Positions 47,159 to 57,147 of a DNA stretch of 64,000 nucleotides are shown here, one piece after another. The notes below the pieces were generated by a model, which ran no database searches, had not been told where the DNA came from, and worked only from the letters and a program-made list of their open reading frames with translations. A program made the translations under genes and the position numbers. Where the stretch lies: positions 62,001 through 126,000 of the forward strand of contig NZ_JAGIAW010000006.1 of NCBI RefSeq assembly GCF_017744655.1, read 5' to 3'. The DNA is from Devosia sp. GTDB taxonomy: Bacteria > Pseudomonadota > Alphaproteobacteria > Rhizobiales > Devosiaceae. Each line of letters starts with the position of its first letter. Position 1 is the stretch's first letter.

Positions 47159-48175
47159 ATGATGAAAGCCGTTGGCTACACAATCGCCGGACCGATCGAT
47201 CGCGCTGAGGCGCTGGTGGATATCGAAATCGACCGTCCTCGTGCCGAGGGGCACGACATCCTGGTCGAGGTCGCGGCCGTTTCGGTCAATCCGGTGGATG
47301 CCAAGGTGCGGCAGGGGTCGAATGCTGCCGATGGGCAGTGGAAGGTGTTGGGCTGGGACGCGGTCGGCCGGGTGGTCGAGATCGGCGATGCTGTCACGGG
47401 TTTCAAGCCGGGTGACAAGGTCTATTATTCAGGCTCAATCGCCCGGGCCGGTGCCAATAGCCAGTTTCATCTGGTGGATGAGCGTATTGTCGGGCGGAAG
47501 CCGAATACCCTCTCCAATGCCGAAGCGGCGGCCCTGCCGCTGACGGCGATCACTGCCTGGGAGATGCTGTTTGACCGACTGGATGTGCGGAAGCCGGTGG
47601 CCGGGGCGGCCAATGCCATTCTTATCGTGGGCGGCGCGGGTGGGGTTGGGTCGATCACCATTCAGCTGGTGCGCGCCCTGACGGACCTAACAGTGATTGC
47701 CACCGCCTCGCGGCCGGAGACCAGCCAGTGGGTGCGCGATCTTGGCGCGCATCATGTGATCGATCACAGCAAGCCACTGGCCGAGCAGGTCGAGGCACTG
47801 GGCATCGGAGCGCCGGCCTTTGTGTTTTCGACGACGGAAACGCAGCGGCACCTGGGCGAGATCATCAAGCTGATCGCGCCGCAGGGCCGCTTTGGGCTGA
47901 TCGATGACCCGGAAACACTCGATGTGTTACCATTCAAGCGGAAGGCCGTGTCGACGCACTGGGAGCTGATGTTTACCCGGTCTCTGTTTGGCACGAGCGA
48001 CATGGATGAGCAGGGCAAATTGCTCAATGCGGTTGCTGCCTTGATCGATGAGGGCAAGGTTCGCACGACCGTCAGCGAGGTGCTGCGCCCGATCAATGCG
48101 GAAAGCCTCAGGAAGGCTCATAGCCTGATCGAGACCGGCAAGGCCAAGGGCAAGATTGTGCTTGAGGGCTTTTGA
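47159..48175 (+). CDS. Zinc-type alcohol dehydrogenase/quinone oxidoreductase family
   Basis: A 338-residue medium-chain dehydrogenase/reductase of the ZADH1 group (tandem ATGs at 47159/47162, GAGGAG upstream). GroES-like N-domain (residues 30-115) with VAAVSVNPVDAKVRQGS; Rossmann fold with AILIVGGAGGVGSITIQLVR. Structural-zinc Cys residues are absent, as in NADPH:quinone reductases. Probably reduces quinones or enals under control of the HxlR protein. Related to ZADH1-type YogA proteins. Confidence 0.85.
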   Translation: MMKAVGYTIAGPIDRAEALVDIEIDRPRAEGHDILVEVAAVSVNPVDAKVRQGSNAADGQWKVLGWDAVGRVVEIGDAVTGFKPGDKVYYSGSIARAGANSQFHLVDERIVGRKPNTLSNAEAAALPLTAITAWEMLFDRLDVRKPVAGAANAILIVGGAGGVGSITIQLVRALTDLTVIATASRPETSQWVRDLGAHHVIDHSKPLAEQVEALGIGAPAFVFSTTETQRHLGEIIKLIAPQGRFGLIDDPETLDVLPFKRKAVSTHWELMFTRSLFGTSDMDEQGKLLNAVAALIDEGKVRTTVSEVLRPINAESLRKAHSLIETGKAKGKIVLEGF

Positions 48176-48183
48176 GCGGCGGG

Positions 48184-48210
48184 CCCGGCCGGCGATTGTC
48201 GGCCGGGTTT
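48184..48210 (+). terminator. Intrinsic terminator after the oxidoreductase
   Basis: CCCGGCCG and CGGCCGGG make an eight-base stem with GCGATTGT as loop, followed by only three T. It lies between two converging genes and may serve both. Confidence 0.6.
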
Positions 48211-48569
48211 CAGCTTCGCTTGATCTTTTCCATCGCCTTGCCCTTGGCGAGCTCGTCGATGACTTTGTCGAGATAGCGGATTTCGCGCATGGTCGGCTCT
48301 TCGATGTCCTCGACCCGGACGCCGCAGACGACGCCTTTGATCAGCGACCTTGAGGGGTTCATGCCGGGCGCGCCTTCGAAGAAATCCTCAAAGGTGGTCT
48401 TCTTTTCGAGTTCGTCTTCAAGCGTCTGCTGGCTGTGTCCTGTCAGCCAGCAGATGAGTTCGTCGACCTCGGCCTTGGTACGACCCTTCCTCTCCGCCTT
48501 GGCGACGTAAAGCGGGTAAACGCTCGCAACGCTGGTGGTGAAGATGCGGTGATTGGCCGAGGATTTCAT
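48210..48569 (-). CDS. DUF2200 protein
   Basis: A 119-residue DUF2200 protein: [60 protein letters not shown] and [20 protein letters not shown]. All-helical, cytoplasmic, function unknown. It lies 11 bases after adenine deaminase on the same strand and is probably co-transcribed. Confidence 0.88.
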   Translation of the reverse strand: MKSSANHRIFTTSVASVYPLYVAKAERKGRTKAEVDELICWLTGHSQQTLEDELEKKTTFEDFFEGAPGMNPSRSLIKGVVCGVRVEDIEEPTMREIRYLDKVIDELAKGKAMEKIKRS

Positions 48570-48580
48570 GGCTTTCCCTT

Positions 48581-50380
48581 TCAGTCGAAAAGCGGCTGCA
48601 AGACCATTTCCGGCACCTTGACCAGGCCCTTGTCGGTGATGCGGATTTCCGGGATCACCGAGAGCGGGATGAGGTTGAAGCCCATATAGGGGATCGTGCA
48701 GCCAACCTGCTGCCAGGCCTTTTTCAGGGCCTTGTTTTCGGCGGCAACGTCGTGGACGCGCTTGTCGGATATGAGGCCGGCGACCGGGAGGGCGACGAAG
48801 GCTAGCACCTTGCCATCTTCAACCACGACGATGCCACCATTGGCGGCCTCGATGGTTTTGAGGGCGAGCTGCATGTCGGCTTCGTTGGTGCCGGCGAGGA
48901 TGATGTTGTGGCTGTCGTGGCCGACAGAGGAGCCGACGGCGCCGTTCTTGATGCCGAAATCATGCAGGAGGCCATAGGCGATGCCGCCATTTGACTTGCC
49001 GTGGCGCTCGATGACAGTGACGAAGCTGAGATTGTCGCGCTCGAGGATGGTTTCCCAGTCATTGGCCGGGGCGATGTCCACCTTGCGATGCGGCAGGATG
49101 ATGCCGGGCATTTCGATGCCGATGGCATTTGCGGTGACTGCGCCACTCGGCAGGTCGGGCACGAGTTTGATCGACTTGGGCAGGTGGACGGTGTTGTAGG
49201 CCGCGTCAGGGTAGCGGTAGCGCTGGTTGAGCGTGTCTTCGAGCAACGGGGTAACCTTGCGGTCTTCGACCATCAGGGCGCCGCCGTACCAGGTATTGAC
49301 CGGCTTCAGGTCCTCATCGAGGAGGACGAGATCGGCGCGGCGGCCGCCGCCGAGGCCGCCGACTTCATCGCCCATGCCGAAGCGGGTGGCGCCATGGAGC
49401 GAGCCCATGGACCAGGCCTGTTCGGGTTTGACGCCGCAGCGGATGGCTTCGCGGACGACCCAATCGAGACCGAAGGTAAGAAGATCGTCGGCGTCGCGAT
49501 CGTCGGTGCAGACGCAATAGCGCTTGTGGCTGGCGCCGCCTTCGGTGATCGGCTTGATGGCTTCGACGATGGAATTCCAGGGCGTCGCCGGATTGCCGCC
49601 GCGGAGGAAGACCCAGATGCCGGCATCGACGAAATCGTCGGAGATGTCGCGGTCGATGGCCTCGTGCGTGTCGGTGACGCCGGCTGCGGCATAGGGGGCG
49701 ACGAATTCGCGGCCATAGATGTGGCCGGAAACGGGGCGTCCGCGCTTGAGGGCTTCGGCGATGATGGCGTGGCTGCGCGGATCGCCCATAGCGACGGGAA
49801 CAAAATCCATCTTTTCGCCGAGGGCGACGGCTTCAGGCCACTTGTCAAAGAGGGCGCCGATCTTTTCGGGAGTGAGGTCGCCGCCGGCGGTTTCGAGATC
49901 GGGCGAGGTAGCGGGGACGGTCGAGGGGACGGTGAGGAAGATGGAAAGCGGGGCGAGGCGCGCGTCTTCGAGCATGGCTTCGACGCCGGCTACGTCCATG
50001 ACATTGCCGATCTCGTGGCTGTCGCAGAAGATCGTCGTGGTGCCATTGAGCAGCGCTGCTTCGGCATAGGCGCAGGCGGTGACCATCGAGCTTTCGATGT
50101 GGATGTGGGGATCAACGAGGCCGGGGGCGATGATGCCGCCTTTGGCGTCGTAGAGGGCCTTGGGGGCTGGGCCGAGCTTGTAGGAGCCGGCCGGTTTGAC
50201 AGCAGCGATGCGGCCGCCGGAGAGCCAGATTTCCTTGTCGCTGGCGATGCGCTCGGAATAGGTCGAGAGCGTGCGCGCGCCGGTGATGACGAGGTCGGCG
50301 GGCGCCCTGCCCCCGGCGACGGCGGCAAGCGTTGTGATCTGCGTGTGGAGTGGGCTCACGGAGAAGCGGGTAATCGCCAT
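48581..50380 (-). CDS. ade: Adenine deaminase
   Basis: A 599-residue amidohydrolase of the adenine deaminase family, converting adenine to hypoxanthine in purine salvage. Metal-site motif [20 protein letters not shown] (HxH) and [54 protein letters not shown] with the metal-binding Asp. The C-terminal domain includes [20 protein letters not shown], another family hallmark. Length is normal. Four bases separate it from the upstream peptidase gene. Confidence 0.95.
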   Translation of the reverse strand: MAITRFSVSPLHTQITTLAAVAGGRAPADLVITGARTLSTYSERIASDKEIWLSGGRIAAVKPAGSYKLGPAPKALYDAKGGIIAPGLVDPHIHIESSMVTACAYAEAALLNGTTTIFCDSHEIGNVMDVAGVEAMLEDARLAPLSIFLTVPSTVPATSPDLETAGGDLTPEKIGALFDKWPEAVALGEKMDFVPVAMGDPRSHAIIAEALKRGRPVSGHIYGREFVAPYAAAGVTDTHEAIDRDISDDFVDAGIWVFLRGGNPATPWNSIVEAIKPITEGGASHKRYCVCTDDRDADDLLTFGLDWVVREAIRCGVKPEQAWSMGSLHGATRFGMGDEVGGLGGGRRADLVLLDEDLKPVNTWYGGALMVEDRKVTPLLEDTLNQRYRYPDAAYNTVHLPKSIKLVPDLPSGAVTANAIGIEMPGIILPHRKVDIAPANDWETILERDNLSFVTVIERHGKSNGGIAYGLLHDFGIKNGAVGSSVGHDSHNIILAGTNEADMQLALKTIEAANGGIVVVEDGKVLAFVALPVAGLISDKRVHDVAAENKALKKAWQQVGCTIPYMGFNLIPLSVIPEIRITDKGLVKVPEMVLQPLFD

Positions 50381-50383
50381 GGT

Positions 50384-51769
50384 TCAGGCCTTAGAGAAAG
50401 CGTGGAGGATGCGCACCCAGGAGCGAATGCCCTTGTGGAAGCTCGATAGGTCGTATTTTTCGTTGGGGCTATGGATGCGGTTGTCGAACCGGGCGAAGCC
50501 GATCAGCAAGCTGTCCATGCCGAGGCGCTGCTTGAATTCGCCGAGGATCGGGATCGAGCCGCCGGTGCCGGCAAGGGCGGTTTCGCGCTGCCATTCTTCG
50601 GTCAGCGCTTCCTTGGCCTTCGTGAGCAGGACGCCATCGAGTGGCATGGAGCGGGCGGCGGCGGTGCCGTAAGCCTTGAAGGTGACGGAGCAATCGGCCG
50701 GGATGCGGGCGCGGACGAAATCGCGGAAGATCTCGCGGATGCGATTGGGGTCTTGGCCGTCGGCGAGGCGGAAGGAGATTTTGGCGCCGGCTTTCGCGGG
50801 AATGACGGTCTTGAAACCATCGCCGGAATAGCCGCCCCAGACGCCGTGGACTTCGGCGGTCGGGCGGGCCCAGACCTGTTCGAGGACCGAGCGGCCCTGT
50901 TCGCCGGCAGGGATGGAGAGGCCGATATCGCCGAGGAATTTTTCGGCGTCGAAGGGGAGACGAGCCCATTCCGCCTTGTTGGCTTCGGGGAGTTCGGTGA
51001 CGCCGTCGTAGAAGCCGGGGATGGCGACGCTGCCGTCTTCGCTGCGGAGCTGGCCGAGAATGGTGGAGATGAGCTGCACGGCATTGCGGGCGGCGCTGCC
51101 GAACATGCCGGAATGCAGATCGCGGTCGGCGGTTGTTACCTCGAACTCTTCGGAGACGAAGCCGCGCCACATGGTGGTGATGGCGGGGGTTTCGCGGTCC
51201 CACATATCCGTGTCGCAGACGAGGATGGTGTCGGCGCGGAGGTCATCGGCATTTGCGGCGAGGAATGGCCCGAGCGAGGGGGAGCCGGCTTCCTCTTCGC
51301 CCTCGAAGAGCATGGAAATGCGGATGGGGAGCCTGCCAGTGACGGTTTTCCAGGCGCGGCAGGCTTCGATGAAGGTCAGCAACTGGCCTTTGTCGTCGGA
51401 GGCGCCGCGGCCGGTGATGAAAGTTTCTCCATCGGGCTGGGGCACGAGGGTGGGCTCGAAGGGCGGCGTGTTCCAGAGGGCCAGCGGATCGACTGGCTGC
51501 ACGTCGTAGTGGCCGTAGAAGAGCACATGCGGGCCGGGTGTCGTGGGGCCGTGGCCGACGACCATGGGGTGGCCTGCCGTGTCGCGCACCGTGGCATCGA
51601 AACCGAGGCCGGCGAGTTCATCGCGCAGCCATTCGGCGGCGCGGCGGCAATCGGCGGCATATTCGGGTTCGGTGGAAACGGACGGAATGCGGATCAGCTC
51701 GAAGAGCCGCTCTAGGCTCGTATCGAGTTGTTGATCGGCTTGGGCAAGAACGGCATCGAGTGTGGTCAT
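50384..51769 (-). CDS. M20 family metallopeptidase (dipeptidase type)
   Basis: A 461-residue M20 peptidase with two-zinc motifs: VLFYGHYDVQPVDPLALWN (His-x-Asp), TGRGASDDKGQLLTF (bridging Asp), LFEGEEEAGSPSLGPFL (Glu-Glu) and CDTDMW. The dimerisation domain follows at about 200-370 (TTADRDLHSGMFGSAARNAV). Likely cleaves dipeptides or acylated amino acids in the cytoplasm, supplying amino acids. Operon with adenine deaminase suggested by a three-base gap. Confidence 0.9.
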   Translation of the reverse strand: MTTLDAVLAQADQQLDTSLERLFELIRIPSVSTEPEYAADCRRAAEWLRDELAGLGFDATVRDTAGHPMVVGHGPTTPGPHVLFYGHYDVQPVDPLALWNTPPFEPTLVPQPDGETFITGRGASDDKGQLLTFIEACRAWKTVTGRLPIRISMLFEGEEEAGSPSLGPFLAANADDLRADTILVCDTDMWDRETPAITTMWRGFVSEEFEVTTADRDLHSGMFGSAARNAVQLISTILGQLRSEDGSVAIPGFYDGVTELPEANKAEWARLPFDAEKFLGDIGLSIPAGEQGRSVLEQVWARPTAEVHGVWGGYSGDGFKTVIPAKAGAKISFRLADGQDPNRIREIFRDFVRARIPADCSVTFKAYGTAAARSMPLDGVLLTKAKEALTEEWQRETALAGTGGSIPILGEFKQRLGMDSLLIGFARFDNRIHSPNEKYDLSSFHKGIRSWVRILHAFSKA

Positions 51770-51902
51770 GCGGGCGGTCGGTTCAATAGGGTTGGATCGT
51801 CGACTGGACGGCTGGCGAGAGGCCTGAGGCGGCGCTGAAGCAGCTTGGTAGAATGACCAGGCCTTTGCAACGGCAAACGTCCAGTGTGGAAAAGGCGGTG
51901 CT

Positions 51903-52994
51903 TTAGCCGAGGCGCAGCATGTGGTTGTCGAAGAGGAAATCGAACTGTTGCTGGGGCCGTTCGGCCCCGGCGATGCCGATCATTTCTCCCTTGCCGCTGG
52001 TGGCGATGAAGCCGGTTTGATCGGCGGCGAGACCGCAGCCATTGCGCAGGGTTTCGACGAGGACGGGGCGTTTTTGTTCGGCGTCGATGGCGATGAGCAG
52101 ATCGCCTTCGGGGGAGGAGACGGCGATGGTCGATCCATCCGTCGAGGCGGCGACGGAGCCGACATAGTTGCGGAGATCGCGGAGAGTATCGGTGGGCAGT
52201 TCGATGAGGCGGATTTCGCCGTCCATGGTGGCGTAGCCGATGAGCTGGGGCGTTTCGCTGGGCGCGCCCTTGTATTGGCAGCCGAACCAGACGCGGTTTT
52301 GCACGTCCACCGCCATGTGGCGGATGGAGAGCTGGTGGAGGCCGGCTTCGAGGCGGAGTTGGCCGATAAGTTTTCCGTCGCGGCGGTCGATGAAGACCAC
52401 GGAGGGGTCCATGGTGTCGATATTGAGTTCGGCACGGCCGTAGTCGGGGTGGGTCTCGATGCCGCCATTGGCGACGACGAAGGTGACCCCGTCGGGCATG
52501 AGCAGCATTTCGTGGGGGCCGGTGCCGTAGGTGGGGAATTCGCCGATGCGGCGGTAGCTGTCGGTGGCGTCGTAGATGCCGATAACGCCTTGGGCGGCCT
52601 CGAAGTCGCTTTCGGTTGCGTAGAGGAGGCGTCCATCGGGCGAGAAGACGCCGTGCCCGAAGAAGTGGCGGCCTTCGACGCTGGTGAGGGTTTGCGGGGC
52701 TTCGTTGCCGAAGGGGTCGAAGACCAAAGCAAAGGTGCCGGGTTGGCGGGCGAAGACGACGCCCCTGCCCGCTTCGCGGCTGATGGTGATGTCGTGGCCG
52801 CGATCGGGCAAATCGATCATGGAAATGACGTCGCCGCGCTCGCCCATGAGGACGGCGCCATACTTCCCAGCCGATGTCTGGATGGAGCTGGCGAAGACGA
52901 GGTCATTGGCTTCGAGGGCCAGCAATTGGCGTGGCGCAAGGCTGGCCAAGAAGCCGGCACCGGCTGATTTCAAAAAAGCGCGGCGCTGCCACAC
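51903..52994 (-). CDS. DUF1513 Tat-exported beta-propeller protein
   Basis: A 363-residue protein with a Tat-like signal (QRRAFLKSAGAGFLASLAPR) and DUF1513 repeats: GHDITISREAGRGVVFARQP, HFFGHGVFSPDGRLLYATES, GTGPHEMLLMPDGVTFVVAN and HLAVD-like IRHMAVDVQNRVWFGCQYKG. Probably a periplasmic beta propeller. Last gene of the imelysin iron locus, where DUF1513 is a regular partner; exact role not established. About 130 non-coding bases separate it from the peptidase gene. Confidence 0.88.
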   Translation of the reverse strand: MWQRRAFLKSAGAGFLASLAPRQLLALEANDLVFASSIQTSAGKYGAVLMGERGDVISMIDLPDRGHDITISREAGRGVVFARQPGTFALVFDPFGNEAPQTLTSVEGRHFFGHGVFSPDGRLLYATESDFEAAQGVIGIYDATDSYRRIGEFPTYGTGPHEMLLMPDGVTFVVANGGIETHPDYGRAELNIDTMDPSVVFIDRRDGKLIGQLRLEAGLHQLSIRHMAVDVQNRVWFGCQYKGAPSETPQLIGYATMDGEIRLIELPTDTLRDLRNYVGSVAASTDGSTIAVSSPEGDLLIAIDAEQKRPVLVETLRNGCGLAADQTGFIATSGKGEMIGIAGAERPQQQFDFLFDNHMLRLG

Positions 52995-52996
52995 GG

Positions 52997-54043
52997 TCAG
53001 TCTCCGTCCAGGGAGGAGAAGCCGACGCTGAGGCCGAGGGTGGCGGAGAGCTCTTCGCCGATGAGGCGCTGCAGGTCTTGGGTTGCAATGACAAGGTCGT
53101 TCAAAGCGGCGGCTTGTGCTGGGTCGGTCACGGCTTCTTCAACGGGTGAGGTCACGACGGCGAAAGCAGCGTCGGCGCGGGCGAAGGCGGCTGTAACTTC
53201 CTCGGCGAGGGCTGGGTCCGTGACTACGCTCGACAGCTCGATGAGGCGGCGGAGGCCGTCGAAATTGGCTTTCAGCATCGGCAAGGTCTGGTTGGATCGC
53301 CAGAACAGGGCCAGTTTGGGGTTTGCCTTGCCGTCACCCTTGGCGATGAAGGGGTTTATGCGCGTATCGCGGACCGCCTCGATACCGTGGGAGACGAGGC
53401 CGACTATGGCTTCGAGGGATTCGGTGGTGGTGCGGTAGTCGGCATAGGCGGGATCGGGCTGGGTCAGGCGTTTGGCGATGCCGTCGGGATCGGCCCAGCC
53501 GGCTGCGATGTCGCTGGCTATTTCTTCGAGGTTTTTGGCCACGGCAGCGCCATAGGCACAGCGGAAGGCGCCGTCGGATGTGGTCAGCGTTTCAAAGCCG
53601 GTGCCGAAGAGGACGAATTCGAGGGCGCCAAAGCCCTGAACAGCAACGCTCTTTTGCTGGAGGCCGGGCACGGTGGCGGCGGTGGGGTCCGCTTCGGCGA
53701 GGAGCTGCTGAACCTGACGGAGGCCGATGCCTTTTCGGTCGGGGAAGAACAGAATTCGGTCGGAGCGGTTGTCTTCCATGAGCGGGCCGACGCGCAGGAA
53801 TTCGATGCGGCCATAGGCCGTGGCGGCTTTGGCGAACGCTTCCTGGGCGGCAGTCAGATCGCCGTTTTCGCAGAGGACGTACATGGCCTTTGAAAGCTCG
53901 GCGGTGCGCGTTGCAAAGGCCTTGGTCTGGGGCCGGATGAAATTGGTCACGCTGGAGCGCAGCATTTCGGAGGGACTGATGATCTGCGCCGATGCCGGGG
54001 CGACCAGAAGAAAAGTTGCGAAAATGGCGGCAAAAATGCGCAT
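52997..54043 (-). CDS. Imelysin-family periplasmic protein (second copy)
   Basis: A 348-residue protein with a signal peptide (MRIFAAIFATFLLVAPASAQ) and imelysin-type sequence: LRVGPLMEDNRSDRILFFPD (the GxHxxE region is altered), VQGFGALEFVLFGTGFETLT (GxxAxExxLW-like), and a helical C-terminus. Shorter than the first imelysin (420). Part of the periplasmic iron-uptake machinery by context; imelysins are EfeO M75-like. It overlaps the di-haem gene by one base. Confidence 0.82.
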   Translation of the reverse strand: MRIFAAIFATFLLVAPASAQIISPSEMLRSSVTNFIRPQTKAFATRTAELSKAMYVLCENGDLTAAQEAFAKAATAYGRIEFLRVGPLMEDNRSDRILFFPDRKGIGLRQVQQLLAEADPTAATVPGLQQKSVAVQGFGALEFVLFGTGFETLTTSDGAFRCAYGAAVAKNLEEIASDIAAGWADPDGIAKRLTQPDPAYADYRTTTESLEAIVGLVSHGIEAVRDTRINPFIAKGDGKANPKLALFWRSNQTLPMLKANFDGLRRLIELSSVVTDPALAEEVTAAFARADAAFAVVTSPVEEAVTDPAQAAALNDLVIATQDLQRLIGEELSATLGLSVGFSSLDGD

Positions 54044-55554
54044 CAGAGGGACCCCAGGAATTCCAAGAGATCGGCACGTTGTTTTGCCGTCATGACGGCA
54101 AAGGCGTCGCGAGATTTTTGCGCCTCGCCGCCATGCCAGAGGATGGCTTCGGTGAGGTTTCGCGCGCGGCCATCATGGAGGAAGAAGGTGTGGCCGGAAA
54201 CCGTTTCGGTGAGGCCGATACCCCAGAGGGGCGGCGTGCGCCACTCGTAGCCGTCGGCCTGACCTTCGGGACGATGATCGGCAAGGCCCTCGCCCATGTC
54301 GTGCAGCAGGAAATCGGAATAGGGCCAGATCAACTGGAAACGGTGGGCGGGGTTTTCGGCTGTCTTGCTCGTGACGAATTTGGGGACGTGGCAGGAGGCG
54401 CAGCCGGCGGTGTAGAAGGCTTCCTTGCCGGCGAGGACGGCGTCGCTCTTGACGTCGCGGCGCTCGGGGACGCCGAGGGTCTGGGCGTAGAAGGTGACGA
54501 GATCAAGGACCGGATCGGGTGCTTCGCTTACGCCGAGGCGGGCCTGTTCGCCGGTGGGCATGGCGAGGCAGTCGGGCTGGTTTTCGGTGCAATCGCCGTG
54601 GGGGAGGTTCACCAACGGGGTCGAGATGCCGATGTCGCCGGCGAAGGCGGCGGCGGATTGGCTGCGGATGGTCGCCATGCCGGCTTTCCAGCCGAAGCGG
54701 CCGAGTTCGACCGTGTTGGTTTCGGGGGCAATAGTCCAATTGGGGCGGCCGGAGATGCCGTCGCCGTTCGCGTCGTCGGGATCGGCATTGGCCAAGATGT
54801 CTTCGGCTGGGATCTGTTCGACGAGACCGAGACCAATCATAGGATTAGCGATGCGCGGCGAGAGCATGACGTCGTCGGAAAGCGGGCCATAGGCGAGGTC
54901 GGCGACGGAATATTTTGGATCGCGCAGGGTGACGATTGTGCCGTCGCCGAGGGTGACTGGGAGGTCAGTGTAGTCGATGACCATGCGGCCTTCGGCGGCG
55001 AGACCGGGGACTGCAAAATCCTGAAGCTGGCTGCCGTAGGTGGGGTCGCCGACTTCGCCAGCGATGACGCCGTCCATGGCGAGGCGAGTGTCGGGCTCGA
55101 TTGGTGGGACCGAGAGGCGGAGGAACATGGAGACGTTTTCCGCCTGGCCTTCGAAGGGCGGATGGCCGCGACCGTCCTTGATGTGGCAGCTCTGGCAGCC
55201 GCGGGCGTTGAATAGCGGGCCGAGACCGTCGGAGGCCTGGGTGGAGCTGGGGGAGCTGACCCAGATCTTGCGGAAGAGCGCGTTGCCGAGCTTGAACTGC
55301 TCCTCCTGCTCGAAAGTCAGGTTGTCCTGAAAGTGGCTGAAGGAGTCCTGATTGACCGAGAAGCGGGTCGTGGCCTTGCCGGCGGGGTTGGTTTCAAAAC
55401 TCTCCGGTTTGGAGAAGTCGGTCGTGGGGGCGGTAACGGAGCGGACTCGGGCGAGATCGTCGCTGGTCACGTCGGTTCGCACGCCATAATCCTGAGCGAA
55501 GACCATGCCGCCGGCAAGAAGGGCGATCAGGGCGAGGGTGAGGCGGATTTGCAT
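54043..55554 (-). CDS. Di-haem thiol-oxidoreductase-like protein (DUF1111)
   Basis: About 503 residues from the ATG at 55554, giving a good signal peptide (MQIRLTLALIALLAGGMVFA); an ATG at 55617 would put 21 residues before it. Two c-type haem sites: GCQSCHIKDGRGHPP and GCASCHVPKF. DUF1111 core includes ISGRPNWTIAPETNTVELGR, FGWKAGMATIRSQSAAAFAG and FFLHDGRARNLTEAILWHGG. A periplasmic cytochrome-c peroxidase relative; in this locus (IrpB-like context) it may oxidise or release iron for the imelysins. Needs the Ccm haem-attachment system. Confidence 0.9.
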   Translation of the reverse strand: MQIRLTLALIALLAGGMVFAQDYGVRTDVTSDDLARVRSVTAPTTDFSKPESFETNPAGKATTRFSVNQDSFSHFQDNLTFEQEEQFKLGNALFRKIWVSSPSSTQASDGLGPLFNARGCQSCHIKDGRGHPPFEGQAENVSMFLRLSVPPIEPDTRLAMDGVIAGEVGDPTYGSQLQDFAVPGLAAEGRMVIDYTDLPVTLGDGTIVTLRDPKYSVADLAYGPLSDDVMLSPRIANPMIGLGLVEQIPAEDILANADPDDANGDGISGRPNWTIAPETNTVELGRFGWKAGMATIRSQSAAAFAGDIGISTPLVNLPHGDCTENQPDCLAMPTGEQARLGVSEAPDPVLDLVTFYAQTLGVPERRDVKSDAVLAGKEAFYTAGCASCHVPKFVTSKTAENPAHRFQLIWPYSDFLLHDMGEGLADHRPEGQADGYEWRTPPLWGIGLTETVSGHTFFLHDGRARNLTEAILWHGGEAQKSRDAFAVMTAKQRADLLEFLGSL

Positions 55555-55640
55555 GGGGAAGCCAGACGCGTGCCGCGGGAGAAGGGGGCGGCTCCCCAAG
55601 TGCATTCTACTGGACATTTGATGCCGTCACACCCACGATT

Positions 55641-55710
55641 GTCACCCCGGCTTCAAGCCGGGGCCCATCTTGGGATTTCAGGATGGATCCCGGCCTTCGC
55701 CGGGATGACA
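55641..55710. repeat. Intergenic double-palindrome repeat element
   Basis: Two GC-rich hairpins in tandem: CCCCGGCTTCAAGCCGGGG and ATCCCGGCCTTCGCCGGGAT, bounded by GTCA and TGAC. This is a common alphaproteobacterial intergenic repeat pattern (GTCATCCCGGC...). It lies between two co-directional genes and may act as an mRNA stability or termination element. Confidence 0.75.
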
Positions 55711-55741
55711 GCCTGTGTTTGTGAGGGCCGTATGCAGGGTC

Positions 55742-57004
55742 TTACTCGAACACAGCGTCCGGATTGGACAGCGAGTCGCTGTCTTCGATGGTCACGTCGG
55801 CGAGTTGCAACAGGGCCACGGCGCGTTCGATGCCGCGGGTCTGGGCGATGAGGCCGTCGATTGCGGCCTGGACCACAGCATTGCCCTCGTCATTGCCTTC
55901 GCCGATCTGCTGGTCATAGGCTTCGCCGGCTTCGGCGCGGTCAGCCATGATATGCATCTTGGTCAGGGTATCGGCGAGGAGACCCTTGATTTCGGTGTCG
56001 AGGGCGGCGTCCTTGGCAGCGATCACGTCGGAGATCGAGGGGCCTTCAACGACAGTGCCGTCAACGCGGGTATATTTGCCGAGATAGACGTTCTCAATGC
56101 CCTGCGCGTCCTGCAGGTGGGAGATATGCGTGTTGTCGGAGAAGCAGTCGTGCTCTTCTTCCGGATCATGGAGGAGCAGACCGAGCTTCATGCGTTCGCC
56201 GGCCAGTTCACCGAAGCTCAGCGAGCCCATGCCGGTGAGAATGGCGGAGAGGCCGAGTTCGGGGAGCGCGGCGCGGGCGGCGCCGGTTTCGGTCCAATTG
56301 GCGACCATTTCTTCGAGGTCGGAGACCAGAAGAGACGAGGCGGCCTTCAGGTAGGCAGCGCGGCGGTCCGCATGGTCGGCGGTGGAATAGTCGGTGAAGG
56401 GGCGGTTGCCGGCGCCAGGGCCGGTGCCGTTGAGGTCCTGGCCCCAGAGCAGGAATTCGATGGCGTGATATCCGGTCGCGACGTTGGATTCGACGCCGGC
56501 GGCTTCCTGCAGCTCGTTCTGGAGGAGTTTGGGGGTGATATCGGTGGCGTCGACTTCGGTGCCGTCGATGGTGATCTTTGGATTGGCGATGACATTGGCG
56601 ACGTAAAGCGCATTGCTGTCGCTCTCGGTGCCGTAGCCGGCGTCGACATAGTCGATCAGGCCTTCATCGAGCGGCCAGGCGTTCACGCGGCCTTCCCATT
56701 CGTCGACGATCGGGTTGCCGAAGCGGAAGGCTTCGGTCTGCTGGTATGGAATGCGGGCGGCCTTCCAGGCGGTGCGGGCGGCGGCGAGGGTTTCTTCGCT
56801 TGGCGTCGCGATCAGCGCGTCGATGGCGGCGTCGAGCGCCTCGGCGGTGGTCAGCGAATCTTCGTAGCCGGCCAATGCGATATTGGCGTAGTTCGCCAGC
56901 ACATCTGCGTCACTGGGCGCTTGCGCATAGGCGGCGACGGGCGCAACCGAGAGCGCGAGTGTCAGGGCGAGACCGCGCAACGTGCGCTTGCCAATAGAAA
57001 GCAT
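55742..57004 (-). CDS. Imelysin-family iron-regulated protein (IrpA-like)
   Basis: A 420-residue imelysin with signal peptide (MLSIGKRTLRGLALTLALSV). Hallmarks: GYHAIEFLLWGQDLNGTGPG (the GxHxxE iron-site motif), RIPYQQTEAFRFGNPIVDEW and AGERMKLGLLLHDPEEEHDC, FSDNTHISHLQDAQGIENVY. Periplasmic iron-binding protein first in a four-gene iron locus. Divergent from the ferric iron ABC transporter, with which it probably shares iron-dependent control. Confidence 0.93.
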   Translation of the reverse strand: MLSIGKRTLRGLALTLALSVAPVAAYAQAPSDADVLANYANIALAGYEDSLTTAEALDAAIDALIATPSEETLAAARTAWKAARIPYQQTEAFRFGNPIVDEWEGRVNAWPLDEGLIDYVDAGYGTESDSNALYVANVIANPKITIDGTEVDATDITPKLLQNELQEAAGVESNVATGYHAIEFLLWGQDLNGTGPGAGNRPFTDYSTADHADRRAAYLKAASSLLVSDLEEMVANWTETGAARAALPELGLSAILTGMGSLSFGELAGERMKLGLLLHDPEEEHDCFSDNTHISHLQDAQGIENVYLGKYTRVDGTVVEGPSISDVIAAKDAALDTEIKGLLADTLTKMHIMADRAEAGEAYDQQIGEGNDEGNAVVQAAIDGLIAQTRGIERAVALLQLADVTIEDSDSLSNPDAVFE

Positions 57005-57147
57005 CAGCCATTCCTCCGGGTGAAAGCTCCAAAGGTGAGTACGCCCGTCACATTAGTAAATCAACTGCCGATGGACATGGGCGGAGGTTCAAAATAGACA
57101 GGGCGTATCAAGTTTAGAAAAACGGCCCCGGCGCCGTCGTGTGCGAA

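Noticed and set aside
49001..57097. Very long plus-strand open frames opposite ade, the peptidase, DUF1513, imelysins and the di-haem gene (for example 49001-50449, 50471-51715, 51921-52967, 53992-55215, 55715-57097)
   Set aside because: They mirror strongly conserved minus-strand genes of known families and result from high G+C with few stops in the antisense frame; their proteins are low-complexity Gly/Ala/Asp-rich.
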